Shown: positions 47,156-56,642 of the stretch, one piece after another | Numbering within the stretch: the stretch's first letter is position 1 | Layout of the letters: every line of letters starts with the position of its first letter | From: Ignavibacteria bacterium | Lineage (GTDB): Bacteria > Bacteroidota > Ignavibacteria > Ch128b | Length of the DNA: 64,000 nucleotides | Direction of reading: 5' to 3' | Assembly: GCA_013177855.1 (NCBI GenBank) | Contig: JABLYA010000001.1 | Coordinates: 2,498,983-2,562,982, forward strand | Translations under genes and position numbers: made by a program | Notes under the pieces: generated by a model | Seen by the model: the letters and a program-made list of their open reading frames with translations, nothing else | The model's database searches: none | What the model was told of the DNA's origin: nothing

Positions 47156-47193
47156 AATTCTGAGTCCTGTTTACGCAGGACTTAGAATTTTTA
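47156..47193 (+). terminator. Rho-independent terminator
   Basis: AATTCTGAGTCCTG and CAGGACTTAGAATT form a 14-base stem with one mismatch around a TTTACG loop, with a T-rich tail. It ends the T9SS gene transcript. Confidence 0.9.
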
Positions 47194-47543
47194 TTGTTAA
47201 GATTTATTTGATAAATACTAATTTTTGTTTGGCAATGATTCTAAATTTTTGATTTGATTTTTAAAAAATTTTTGTGAATAATAATGTAGAATTATAGAGA
47301 AATTTTTATGAGGGATTTTGATTTTATTGACGAGGGGCTGTTCAATAATTTTAATCTGCATTTTTTGATTATCAATAAGAATAAATTTGAATTCAATCTA
47401 ACTTACTTAAAAAATAAATTTAATCTTTATGGTAGATTTCTCCGGTATGCAACCGAGAAATCTTTGATTTGATTTGTCAGGTATCCGTTCTTGTGATTTA
47501 AAAAAATCGATTTAGGGGTTTAATAAAAAATTAGGGAGGTTTT
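47194..47543. other. Intergenic region with a hairpin and a doubtful 54-codon frame
   Basis: An ATG at 47308 opens a 54-codon frame to 47472 rich in N, F and K, without a convincing ribosome-binding site; it is probably not a gene. At its end AGATTTCT-c-CGG (47434-47445) pairs with CCG-AGAAATCT (47453-47463) around TATGCAA. The hairpin sits about 80 bases before the ferritin-like gene and could be a 5'-leader structure. Nothing else is recognisable. Confidence 0.35.
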
Positions 47544-47998
47544 ATGATAACTCCCGAGCTCACCGCACTTGAAGCTTTAGGCATTGCCATCCGAAGCGAA
47601 ATTGATGCGCAAGAACTTTATAAAGAATTAGCAGATAAATGTAAAAATGAATTTTTCAAGGACAAACTGCTTAACCTTCATAAAGAAGAGAAAAAGCATC
47701 AAGCAATTCTTGAAAATCTCCATCAACAACTTTTCAGTGAAGTTGAATTAAAGATTCCGCCAACTGAAACTATCAAAAAAAAATATTTGGAGATTTTCAA
47801 AAACCTGAATCTATTTCGGATATTTTAAGATATGCAATTAATCTGGAAAGAAAGTCAAGAGAATTTTACCTTGACTGCGCTGAACTTGTGCAGGACCTTT
47901 CTGGAAAAAGAATGTTTAGATTTCTGGCTGATATGGAATTTAATCATCAGATGATTTTGACAAATGAACTTGAAATGATTGAAAAGTACCCTAGCTAG
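47544..47998 (+). pseudogene. Ferritin-like/rubrerythrin-type protein, frameshifted at an A9 run
   Basis: The first frame (47544-47828) starts after GGGAGG and encodes the first half of a four-helix ferritin-like protein: S-E-I-D-A-Q-E-L-Y and the E-E-K-K-H metal motif. It then ends in an unrelated tail. In the next frame the second half continues without break to a stop at 47996: NLERKSREFYLDCAEL and ADMEFNHQM with the second ExxH. The switch point is the run of nine A at 47775-47783; one added A would restore a ~151-residue protein. Either a recent mutation, a sequencing error in the homopolymer, or slippage during expression explains it. Confidence 0.8.
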
Positions 47999-48352
47999 TT
48001 TTGGTTGTGCGACTCATTATTTTGGTGAACGACCGTTCTTTGTTCAAATATTTGATACAAATGGTGATTTGATAGATGTAATCAAAAATTAACTTAAGTT
48101 ATTTAAGATGATTTAATTTTTTTTGTGAGTTAATTCTAGAGTTTGATATTAATGTGATTTAATTTTTTAGTAAAAATCTTATCCACATAGGAACTCTTTA
48201 CTTGTTTCTTTCGAGCAAATAATGAAATTAAAGAAGCCGAATTCTTAATTTCAGCATATTATTATTTAAGCATTATTCCATTATTTCAAAAGACTTCAGA
48301 TAAAAATTGAATTGTCTTCTTTTATTTCCAACAATCCTTCTTAAATTTGTAT
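47999..48352. other. Intergenic region before murA
   Basis: AT-rich sequence of 354 bases. A short frame, open from TTG 47979 to a stop at 48090, ends in a peptide with T-H-Y-F-G-E-R-P-F-F-V-Q-I-F; it may be a gene remnant or chance. No clear promoter or terminator was recognised. Confidence 0.35.
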
Positions 48353-49615
48353 ATGTTTAAGTTTATTATTCGAGGCGGTAAAAAATTATCTGGCGAATTA
48401 GAAATAAGCGGTGCAAAGAATGCATTGCTTGGTTTACTTCCAGCCACAATTTTAGCTGACGGAGAATATACTTTTTATAATTCTCCAGAATTGCTTGATG
48501 CATACAGTATGATAAAACTCCTCACAAATATGGGCGAAGAAATTGAGTTTAAAGATCATACTATCAAAGTAAAAAATAATGGATTAAAAATTCTTGAAGC
48601 TCCTTATGAATATGTTAAGAAAATGCGTGCTTCAATTTATGTTCTTGGTCCAATGCTTGCCCGTTATGGATATGCAAAAGTTTCGATGCCGGGTGGTTGT
48701 GCCTGGGGACCAAGACCTATCAATCTTCATATCGAAGCAATTCAAAAACTCGGGGCTAATGTTGAGATTGATCAGGGTTATATAATCGCAAAAGCTGAAA
48801 AACTCCACGGCACAAAAATAATTTTTAATATTCCAAGTGTTGGTGCAACTGTCAATACAATGTTGGCTTCTGTATTTGCAAAGGGAACAACTTTAATTTC
48901 AAACTCTGCTATCGAACCTGAAGTTACTGCAGTTGGCGAATTTTTAGTTAAAATGGGTGCAAAAATCTCGGGCATCGGTTCAAAGTTTTTAGAAATTGAA
49001 GGTGTCGATCAATTACATCCTGCTGATGAGACCATAATTCCCGATAGAATTGAAGCAGGAACTCTTCTTGTTGCCGGTGCAATTACTAAAGGAGAAATTA
49101 GAATTAAAAAATGCCGTCCCGATCATTTGGATGCAATTTTAGTAAAACTTAATGACGCTGGTTTTGAAGTTTCAACAGGAGATGATTTTGTTGAATTAAA
49201 ATCTGGTGATAAAATTCTGCCTGTTAATGTTGAAACCGAAGTTTATCCAGGTTTTCCAACTGATATGCAGGCTCAATGGATAAGTTTGATGAGTATTGCT
49301 GAAGGTGCTTCTGAAGTTACTGATAATATCTATCACGATCGTTTTAATCATGTCCCGGAGTTAAATCGTCTCGGAGCTGATATTACTGTTAAAGGCAATA
49401 CAGCTTTTGTCAAAGGCGTGAAAAAATTAAAAGGCGCCAAAGTAATGTCCACTGATTTAAGAGCCAGTGCATCACTCGTTCTTGCCGGATTGGTAGCTGA
49501 GGGTACAACTGAAGTTTTAAGAATTTATCATCTCGATCGAGGTTACGAGAAAATTGAAAATAAATTAAAAGCTCTGGGCGCTGATATCGAACGCGTTCAA
49601 ACTGATGAGTATTAA
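48353..49615 (+). CDS. murA: UDP-N-acetylglucosamine 1-carboxyvinyltransferase
   Basis: The start is taken as ATG 48353 (M-F-K-F), giving 420 residues. LEISGAKNALL (about 17-27), the active-site loop P-G-G-C116-A-W-G-P-R-P with the catalytic cysteine, and the late DLRASASLVLAGL are standard MurA features. The enzyme adds enolpyruvate to UDP-GlcNAc, the first committed step of peptidoglycan synthesis. The cysteine is retained, so it should be fosfomycin-sensitive by family knowledge. It overlaps the next gene by 11 bases. Confidence 0.95.
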   Translation: MFKFIIRGGKKLSGELEISGAKNALLGLLPATILADGEYTFYNSPELLDAYSMIKLLTNMGEEIEFKDHTIKVKNNGLKILEAPYEYVKKMRASIYVLGPMLARYGYAKVSMPGGCAWGPRPINLHIEAIQKLGANVEIDQGYIIAKAEKLHGTKIIFNIPSVGATVNTMLASVFAKGTTLISNSAIEPEVTAVGEFLVKMGAKISGIGSKFLEIEGVDQLHPADETIIPDRIEAGTLLVAGAITKGEIRIKKCRPDHLDAILVKLNDAGFEVSTGDDFVELKSGDKILPVNVETEVYPGFPTDMQAQWISLMSIAEGASEVTDNIYHDRFNHVPELNRLGADITVKGNTAFVKGVKKLKGAKVMSTDLRASASLVLAGLVAEGTTEVLRIYHLDRGYEKIENKLKALGADIERVQTDEY

Positions 49616-51770
49616 AAATCTTCTCTTTAAATATCGCTTTATATTTTCTCCTATCTTTTTCACTCTAATCGGGTTAAGAATTTTTTTATTTCAACTGCCA
49701 CTCCTCAAAAATCTTGATCTCGAAATTGCTATTGTATTCTCTCTAATTTTTTCTTTTCTGTCAGGATTTGGTGGGATATGGCTTTTAAATAGAAAAGAAA
49801 AAGTCTCAACAATTCTCAAGTTAAATCTGATTTTGATTTCATCTCTATTCGTTGTTTTTCTTCTTTTAGAATTTTTACTATTTGATTGTCCTTTGACAGA
49901 AGGTATTCTTTTCTTCCCAATATTTGTAATTTCATCTTCACTTTTTTCACTTGCTTTAAGTTCAATCACTTACTCGTTCGGTAAAATTAGGTCTGTTTTA
50001 TTTCTATTCTTCATTTATTTTATTTTAATTCTTTATAGTTTGACTGCATATTACTTTGAGCCTCAACTTTTTTTGTTTAATCCATTGATGATTTTCTTTC
50101 CCGGCCTGGTTTATAATGAGGTTTTTACTATTGAAACTAGAATGGTTATTTATTCATTAGGAATTTCAATAGCCTCAATTTCCATTTTAATTGCAAAAAT
50201 TTTAGATGAAAATGAACGCAGGTCAATCAAACTCAATAAATCTCACTTCTATATTTTGCCAGTCCTGATCTTTTCATTGATGTTTATTCTCAGTGATAAT
50301 TTAAGATTAAGCACATCTCAAAATTTTCTTTCAAGAAATTTCCCAACCAAAATAGATGAAAAAGATTTTGAAATATTTATTGAGGATAAAAACATCTCTG
50401 AAAGAGAAAAACAACTGCTGATTTACAAAACCCAATTTCATTATCAATGGCTCACACAGCTATTTGGTTACAAAACAAACAAAGTTCAAATATTTATTTT
50501 CAAATCAAATAGTTCGAAGAAGAATTTTTTAGGCGATGAAGTTGCCGATTTTACCAAACCATGGTTAAACCAGATCTTTGTCACAGAAAAATCTTTCGAT
50601 CAAACAATCAAGCATGAGCTTGCACATATTTTTTTGGGTGAGAGAACGAAAAATATTTTTAAAGTTGCTGCTGGATTTAATTTAGGCTTGATCGAAGGTG
50701 GGGCAGTGGCAGTCGAATGGGAATGGTTAGAAAACATTCCTGCTTATTACACATCAATGATTATTAGATTTTCACCTCAAATTGAAATTCAGAGTTTTTT
50801 TAATAACTATACCTTTGCAACTCAAAGAAGCAGCTTAAGTTATTTGATTTCAGGAGCATTTTGCAGGTATTTGATAGATAATTACGGTTTAGGATCTTTC
50901 TTGAAATTTTATAATGATGGAGACTTCACTAAAGTCTATGGCTTAAAGTTATCAGATGAAATAAACAATTTTCTCTCTCATTTAAATTCATTCCAATTTT
51001 CAAATGATGACAGCTTAAAATTCAAAGTGATTTTTGGCGGAGGAACTTTCTTTGAAAAAAAATGTCCCCGAGCTATCAGTCGAATAAGGCTCAAAGCTCG
51101 AAAGTTTATGGTTGAAAGATTAGTTGACAGAGCTGAAGAGATTTTCAAAAAAATTTATGACAGAACTTCCGACACCGATGCTTTTATGAATTTAATACGT
51201 GCAAAGTTTTACCAGAAAAAATTCAATGAGATTATTCGTGAGTACAACGCTTCTCTACATCATAATACAATAAATGGATTTAGTTCTATTTACTTAAAAA
51301 TTTATTATTCACTTTCACTTGCGAAAATCGGTGAAAGTGAAAAAGCAAAAAAAATTATTTCAGATTTAAAACAATTAGATATTTCTTCGAATTGGAATTC
51401 ATATTTCGATTTACTTCTATTTTTAATTTCCAAACCTGAATTAATAGATAGAATGATCAATAAAAATTTCTATGAATTTATTGGTGAACTGCGACAAAAT
51501 TATCCTAACGAAACGGCAATACTTGTCAACGATATTGAGCGATTAAATTCTTCTCAAGTTGAAGAAGTAATCAAAAAATATGAGAGTGATTTCTGGATTT
51601 ATAAAGATTGTTTTTATAGATACATAATGCTTGGTAATTTTGCAAAAGCAATTTCCCTGATTAAAAAAGTTGAAACCGAATTTTTTAATCTCAACGATGC
51701 TGAGAAATATCAACTTGAATTAATGAGGTATATTTTACAAAAGTTTAATAAGCTGCAGGAGCTTGAATGA
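49605..51770 (+). CDS. Membrane protein with gluzincin (peptidase MA-like) domain and helical repeats
   Basis: This is a 721-residue protein. Residues ~10-245 contain six or seven membrane helices. They are followed by a soluble metallopeptidase-like domain with H337-E-L-A-H341 and a downstream glutamate in GLIEGGAVA (about 361-369), the HExxH...E order of gluzincins. The C-terminal third (about 470-720) is helical and TPR-like. It resembles 'peptidase MA-like' membrane proteins, but the full arrangement is not one I can name. The 11-base overlap with murA and 4-base overlap with the CCA-type gene suggest a common operon. Confidence 0.7.
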   Translation: MSIKNLLFKYRFIFSPIFFTLIGLRIFLFQLPLLKNLDLEIAIVFSLIFSFLSGFGGIWLLNRKEKVSTILKLNLILISSLFVVFLLLEFLLFDCPLTEGILFFPIFVISSSLFSLALSSITYSFGKIRSVLFLFFIYFILILYSLTAYYFEPQLFLFNPLMIFFPGLVYNEVFTIETRMVIYSLGISIASISILIAKILDENERRSIKLNKSHFYILPVLIFSLMFILSDNLRLSTSQNFLSRNFPTKIDEKDFEIFIEDKNISEREKQLLIYKTQFHYQWLTQLFGYKTNKVQIFIFKSNSSKKNFLGDEVADFTKPWLNQIFVTEKSFDQTIKHELAHIFLGERTKNIFKVAAGFNLGLIEGGAVAVEWEWLENIPAYYTSMIIRFSPQIEIQSFFNNYTFATQRSSLSYLISGAFCRYLIDNYGLGSFLKFYNDGDFTKVYGLKLSDEINNFLSHLNSFQFSNDDSLKFKVIFGGGTFFEKKCPRAISRIRLKARKFMVERLVDRAEEIFKKIYDRTSDTDAFMNLIRAKFYQKKFNEIIREYNASLHHNTINGFSSIYLKIYYSLSLAKIGESEKAKKIISDLKQLDISSNWNSYFDLLLFLISKPELIDRMINKNFYEFIGELRQNYPNETAILVNDIERLNSSQVEEVIKKYESDFWIYKDCFYRYIMLGNFAKAISLIKKVETEFFNLNDAEKYQLELMRYILQKFNKLQELE

Positions 51771-53218
51771 ACATTAACCAATTCCCTTCATTGGATAAGT
51801 TCAATGAAGAGTTAATTATTCGCATTGGAAAAATTGCCGATGAAAACAATTTCGAAGTTTATGCAGTCGGCGGTTATGTGAGAGGTAGAATTCTTGGAAG
51901 AGAAAGAAAAGAAATTGATCTACTTGTAGTCGGAGATGGAACAAAATTCGCCAGAATTGTAAGTAAGGAATTAAAAACAGAAGATATAGTAATTTACAGA
52001 AACTTCGGTACTGCTCTAATCAAATTTGGTGAATATAAAATCGAATTTGTTGGTTCGAGGAGAGAATCATACACCAAATATTCACGAAAGCCAATCGTTG
52101 AAGCCGGCTCATTTGAAGATGATATCCGAAGAAGGGATTTTACGATTAATACTCTTGCTTTCTCGATAAACTCAAAGAATTTTGGAGAGATTATAGATCT
52201 CTTCAATGGCTTTGAAGATATCAAAAATAAAATCATAAAAACTCCACTCGATCCATTTATAACTTTTAGCGATGACCCTCTGAGAATTATGCGGGCATTT
52301 CGTTTTGCAGCGCAGCTCAAATTTCAAATTGAAGAGAATACTTTGAAAGCTGCAGAAGAAATGCGCGAAAGACTTGCAATTGTTTCAACCGAAAGAATTG
52401 TTGATGAATTTTTCAAGATAATGATGAGCGATAAACCTTCAATTGGCTTAGCTTTAATGTATCAAACAAAAGTTCTGGAGTTCCTTTATCCTGAGATTGC
52501 AAATATGGCAGGTGTTGAACAAAGAAAAGATTATCATCACAAAGATGTTTTCTGGCATACCCTTGAAGTAGTAGACAATGTAGCTGAAAGATCTAATGAT
52601 CTCTGGTTGAGACTTGCGGCACTTTTTCATGATATTGCCAAGCCTTTAACGAAAGCATACAACGAAAAAGTCGGCTGGACTTTTCATGGTCACGAAGAAC
52701 TCGGTGCAAGAATGGTTCGAAAGCTTTTTATGAAATATAAATTCCCACTTCACAAAGTAGGCTACATTGAAAAGTTGATTCGTTTACATTTGAGGCCAAT
52801 TGCATTAATTGATGAGAATGTAACCGATTCTGCAATCAGACGATTAATTGTAGCCGCTGGTGAAGATCTGGAAGATTTAATCACTCTTTGCCGTTGTGAT
52901 ATAACTTCGAAAAATCCAGAAAAAGTCAAAACATATCAGAAAAATTATGATTTGGTCGTTCAGAAAATTCACGATGTGATTGAGCGAGATAAACTCCGTG
53001 CATTTCAATCGCCTGTACGTGGTGATGAGATTATGAAGATTTTCAACCTGCCGCCTTGCAAAGGAGTTGGCATTATCAAAGAGCGAATTGAAAATGCAAT
53101 ACTCGATGGCGAAATTCCAAATACATACGAAGCTGCTCTAAATTATATCAATGAACATTTTGATGAGCTGAATCGTGAAGTTGAAATTTATCGAAACAAT
53201 CAACAATCCAGCTCGTAA
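51767..53218 (+). CDS. CCA-adding-type tRNA nucleotidyltransferase with HD domain
   Basis: This 483-residue protein has an N-terminal class II nucleotidyltransferase head, GGYVRGRILGRERKEIDLLVV (in two parts at about 35-44 and 45-55), then RRDFTIN (about 121-127) and DPLRIMRAFRFAAQ (about 167-180). A C-terminal HD domain (HHKDVFWHT, ALFHDIAKP) follows. Family members add CCA to tRNA 3' ends or act as poly(A) polymerases; tRNAs in this window do not encode CCA, which fits CCA addition. The first metal-binding Asp of the usual DxD is Glu (E49-I-D51), and the VRD motif reads VRG. Activity is still likely but altered chemistry is possible. Confidence 0.87.
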   Translation: MNINQFPSLDKFNEELIIRIGKIADENNFEVYAVGGYVRGRILGRERKEIDLLVVGDGTKFARIVSKELKTEDIVIYRNFGTALIKFGEYKIEFVGSRRESYTKYSRKPIVEAGSFEDDIRRRDFTINTLAFSINSKNFGEIIDLFNGFEDIKNKIIKTPLDPFITFSDDPLRIMRAFRFAAQLKFQIEENTLKAAEEMRERLAIVSTERIVDEFFKIMMSDKPSIGLALMYQTKVLEFLYPEIANMAGVEQRKDYHHKDVFWHTLEVVDNVAERSNDLWLRLAALFHDIAKPLTKAYNEKVGWTFHGHEELGARMVRKLFMKYKFPLHKVGYIEKLIRLHLRPIALIDENVTDSAIRRLIVAAGEDLEDLITLCRCDITSKNPEKVKTYQKNYDLVVQKIHDVIERDKLRAFQSPVRGDEIMKIFNLPPCKGVGIIKERIENAILDGEIPNTYEAALNYINEHFDELNREVEIYRNNQQSSS

Positions 53219-53244
53219 GAGACAAACAAATTAGTGAGGAACTG

Positions 53245-54594
53245 ATGAGATTTAATTTGATAATTTTTACAATCCTTATTTTCTTTAATTCTTTGCTGGC
53301 TCAAACTACTCAAACCCTTTCGCTTGAAGATGCAATTAAAATTGCGCTTCAAAAAAATGTTTTGATTAAGCAAACAGAAAATTCACTCGAACTCAGCAAA
53401 TCAGAAGTTTTACTCTCTTATGGCAGTTTAATTCCTTCACTTAATGCAAATGCTGGATTGAACTGGACAAGATCTGAAGACGAAGGTGGTGTTGTAACTT
53501 TTGGCGCTATTACAATTCCTCTTCCACCCACAAAAACTGAATCACGCTCTTACTCTGCATCTTTGAGCTCAGGCTTAACCTTATTCGATGGACTTTCAAA
53601 TTTTTACTCCATCAGTCAATCAAAAGCAAACTATGAATCTAGCAAATATAAATTGCTGAGATTAAAACAGGATGTTGTCTTTCAAACTATTGTCAAATAT
53701 GTTTCAGTCCTAAAAGCAAAAAAACTTTTAGATGTGCAGGAAGAAAATTTAAAGTGGAATAAGAAAAGTCTTGAGACAATCATAGAAAGAAATCGACTCG
53801 GTCAGGTCACTTTAGCCGATGTTTATCAACAACAGGTTAATTATGGTAATGCAGAGCTTCTACAAATTCAAGCAAAAAATAATTATGAAATTGCCAAAAA
53901 CGATTTGCTCTATTATTTAAGTCTCGATGTCTCATTACCTTATGATGTTCAGGATTTTGATATTCAAAATTTGATTAAAGAACTTGAAAGCGAAAAGCTT
54001 GAAGGTGTTCATCTACAATTTTCAGAACTTGTAAAAAGTGCTCTTGAAAATAGATATGATTATCTGGCAAAACAACTTGAAGTCGAAGCAAATGATTATG
54101 GAATTTCAATTGCACGGGGCGGACATTTCCCGAGATTAACTGCCTCTTTATCTGCATCAACAAGATCAAACAGATTAAGTGATCTGGGAAAATCGAGAAC
54201 TTATGTGGCTGGATTGAACTTGAGTGTCCCAATTTTTAATGGATGGACAGTTTCAAATCGTGTTCAATTTGCAGAAGTAAATTTGAAAAATGCTCAACTT
54301 TCACTCGATGAATTGGAAAGATCAATAAAAGTAAATCTTAGAAAGGCTCTTCTTGATTTAGATGCTTCAAAGAAAAAACTGGAAGTAAACAATAAAAATG
54401 TCCTTGCCGCATCGGAAAACAAAAAAATTAACGAAGAGAAATACAATCTCGGTGCAACCACTCTTTTGAATTTACTTATCGCAAATTCTCAGTATGTTCA
54501 GGCTCAAAATGAATTAATCAGTTCTGCATTTGATTATCTGATCATCAAAAAACAAATGGAATATTTACTCGGAACACTTGAATATAAGTACTAA
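53245..54594 (+). CDS. TolC-family outer membrane efflux channel
   Basis: This 449-residue protein has a signal peptide (1-19, ending L-L-A-Q) and two TolC repeats, each with long helical stretches (about 110-220 and 325-435) separated by beta strands. S-L-E-D-A-I-K-I-A-L at 25-34 is the usual TolC opening. It forms the trimeric exit duct for tripartite efflux. It is followed directly by an adaptor, an ATPase and two permeases, so it completes a MacAB-TolC-like pump. It overlaps nothing at its start and has GAGGAA upstream. Confidence 0.9.
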   Translation: MRFNLIIFTILIFFNSLLAQTTQTLSLEDAIKIALQKNVLIKQTENSLELSKSEVLLSYGSLIPSLNANAGLNWTRSEDEGGVVTFGAITIPLPPTKTESRSYSASLSSGLTLFDGLSNFYSISQSKANYESSKYKLLRLKQDVVFQTIVKYVSVLKAKKLLDVQEENLKWNKKSLETIIERNRLGQVTLADVYQQQVNYGNAELLQIQAKNNYEIAKNDLLYYLSLDVSLPYDVQDFDIQNLIKELESEKLEGVHLQFSELVKSALENRYDYLAKQLEVEANDYGISIARGGHFPRLTASLSASTRSNRLSDLGKSRTYVAGLNLSVPIFNGWTVSNRVQFAEVNLKNAQLSLDELERSIKVNLRKALLDLDASKKKLEVNNKNVLAASENKKINEEKYNLGATTLLNLLIANSQYVQAQNELISSAFDYLIIKKQMEYLLGTLEYKY

Positions 54595-54610
54595 AATTTT
54601 AGGAGTTAAA

Positions 54611-55906
54611 ATGAATATGCCGGCAAATAACAAAAAGAAAAATCGTAAAAAAGTCGTTATCCTTTCAGTAATTGGTTTGCTTGTTGTTGTTTTCATTGTT
54701 CTCGCAATTCTTGGAACAAAGAAAGAAGAAATTGTTGTAGTCCAAACAGAGATAGTTGGCAAAAAAAATATAACGCAAACCGTTACAGCAACAGGAAAGA
54801 TTGATCCCGAATTTAAAGTTGTAATTACACCAGAAGTCTCAGGTGAAATTGTTTACCTTCCTGTTAAAGAAGGGCAGAAAGTTAAAAAAGGAGACTTGAT
54901 TTTGAGAATTAAACAAGATCAATACATTGCTCAAAGAGACAGGGCAGTTGCAAATCTTCAATCGGCAAAAGCAAATCTCGCAATTCAAAAAATTCAACTT
55001 CAAAAAATAGAATCAGATTACAATCGAGTTCAGGAGTTATTTAGAAAAGGATTATCAAGTGAAGCCGAACTTGAAGCAATAAAAGCTCAATACGAAACTG
55101 CTCGTGCTCAGGTGCTCGCTGCTGAATCATCTGTTCAACAGATGGAAGCTGCTGTTAAAGAAGCATCGGAAAATCTTGCGAAAACTGTAATCACTTCTCC
55201 AATGGATGGAATTGTCAGCCAATTAAATGTGAAAGTAGGTGAAAGAGTTTTAGGCACTGGATTTACTCAGGGCTCAAATTTGATGACAATTGCTGATCTC
55301 TCTAAAATGGTTGCAGTAGTTGATGTGGATGAAAATGATGTAGTTTTAATCTCAATTGGAGATACTGCCAGAGTTAAAGTTGATGCTTTCCCCGGAAAAG
55401 TTTTTAAAGGAATAGTTTATGAAATTGGAAACACAGCAAAAGCAAAAGGGCTCGGAACTCAGGAAGAAGTCGTAAACTTCGAAATTAAAATCCGAATTCT
55501 TAACGCTGATGTTGAACTCAAACCAGGAATGTCCTGCAATGCAGAAATCATGACCGAAACCAGAGAAAATGTTGTGGCTGTTCCAATTCAATCGGTTACA
55601 ATTCGAGGTGCCGAAGCAATTTCATCTCAAGAAAATAAATCTGAAGATGAAATGGTAACCATCGAAAAGAAAAAAGAAGAAGTAGATAAAAAAGCACTCG
55701 AAGGTGTCTTCATTATCGAAAATGGAAAAGCCAAATTTGTGAAAGTTAAAACCGGAATCAGCGACGATACATATATTGAAATTATCGATGGATTGAAAGG
55801 CGGTGAAGAGGTTGTAACTGGAACTTACCGTGCAATCAGCCGCGAATTAAAAGATGGCTCTAAGGTTAGAGTTGAAAATAAAAAATCAACCAAAGCTTCT
55901 AAATAA
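54611..55906 (+). CDS. Periplasmic adaptor (membrane fusion) protein, MacA-like
   Basis: The start is ATG 54611 with AGGAG immediately upstream; a frame opening earlier overlaps tolC and lacks a site. The 431-residue product has a single N-terminal membrane helix (about 14-34), lipoyl/barrel-sandwich halves around a coiled-coil hairpin (about 105-195, rich in A, Q, E), and a beta-barrel plus C-terminal domain. SPMDGIVSQLNVKVGERV is the second lipoyl half. It bridges the MacB-type ABC complex and TolC. Substrate unknown. Confidence 0.9.
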   Translation: MNMPANNKKKNRKKVVILSVIGLLVVVFIVLAILGTKKEEIVVVQTEIVGKKNITQTVTATGKIDPEFKVVITPEVSGEIVYLPVKEGQKVKKGDLILRIKQDQYIAQRDRAVANLQSAKANLAIQKIQLQKIESDYNRVQELFRKGLSSEAELEAIKAQYETARAQVLAAESSVQQMEAAVKEASENLAKTVITSPMDGIVSQLNVKVGERVLGTGFTQGSNLMTIADLSKMVAVVDVDENDVVLISIGDTARVKVDAFPGKVFKGIVYEIGNTAKAKGLGTQEEVVNFEIKIRILNADVELKPGMSCNAEIMTETRENVVAVPIQSVTIRGAEAISSQENKSEDEMVTIEKKKEEVDKKALEGVFIIENGKAKFVKVKTGISDDTYIEIIDGLKGGEEVVTGTYRAISRELKDGSKVRVENKKSTKASK

Positions 55907-55918
55907 CAGGTAAAATTT

Positions 55919-56635
55919 ATGGATGATAAAAATCCAATCATCATTGAAATGAAAAACATCACAAAGACTTACATCGTCGGTCTTGAAGAAGTTCATGCAT
56001 TAAGAGGAATTTCTTTAACTGTCAGGAAAAATGAATACATTGCTGTGATGGGTCCTTCTGGTTCTGGTAAATCAACTTTAATGAACATAATTGGTTGTCT
56101 CGATACTCCAACTACGGGCATTTATCTTTTCAATGGAATCAATGTAAGCGATATGGATGATAATGAACTTGCAAGAATTAGAAACAAAGAAATTGGATTT
56201 GTATTCCAAACATTTAATTTAATTCCAAGATCAAACGCACTTCATAATGTTGAACTTCCTCTTATTTATGCCAATGTGCCTGCTCACGAACGAAAAGAAA
56301 GGGCTAAAGCAGCTCTCGAAAATGTCGGACTTGGTGATCGAATTCATCATAAACCAAACGAATTAAGCGGCGGACAAAGACAGAGAGTCGCAATCGCTCG
56401 TGCTTTGATCAATAATCCATCAATAATCTTAGCTGATGAACCGACCGGTAATTTGGACTCAAAAACTGGCGAAGAAATTATGCAGCTCTTTGAATTGCTT
56501 CACCAGAAAGGAAATACAATCATTTTAGTTACTCACGAAGAATACATCGCTGAACATGCAAAAAGAATTATCCGAATTCGTGACGGCTTAATTGAATCAG
56601 ATGAAATTGTAAATGATAGAAAAGTTTATCTTTAG
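55919..56635 (+). CDS. ABC transporter ATP-binding protein, MacB/LolD-type
   Basis: This 238-residue ATPase has Walker [10 protein letters not shown] (about 45-53), the Q-loop FQTFNLIPR, the signature [15 protein letters not shown] (about 149-163), Walker [13 protein letters not shown] and the switch H in VTHE. The TGNLDSKTG sequence is characteristic of the MacB/LolD/FtsE subgroup, which acts mechanically on extracytoplasmic substrates rather than transporting through the membrane. It lies between the adaptor and two permeases, 13 bases and 8 bases from them. Confidence 0.94.
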   Translation: MDDKNPIIIEMKNITKTYIVGLEEVHALRGISLTVRKNEYIAVMGPSGSGKSTLMNIIGCLDTPTTGIYLFNGINVSDMDDNELARIRNKEIGFVFQTFNLIPRSNALHNVELPLIYANVPAHERKERAKAALENVGLGDRIHHKPNELSGGQRQRVAIARALINNPSIILADEPTGNLDSKTGEEIMQLFELLHQKGNTIILVTHEEYIAEHAKRIIRIRDGLIESDEIVNDRKVYL

Positions 56636-56642
56636 GTGATGT

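Noticed and set aside
47308-47472. 54-codon frame as a small gene
   Set aside because: No clear ribosome-binding site, very AT-driven composition and overlap with a hairpin; described only as part of the intergenic region.
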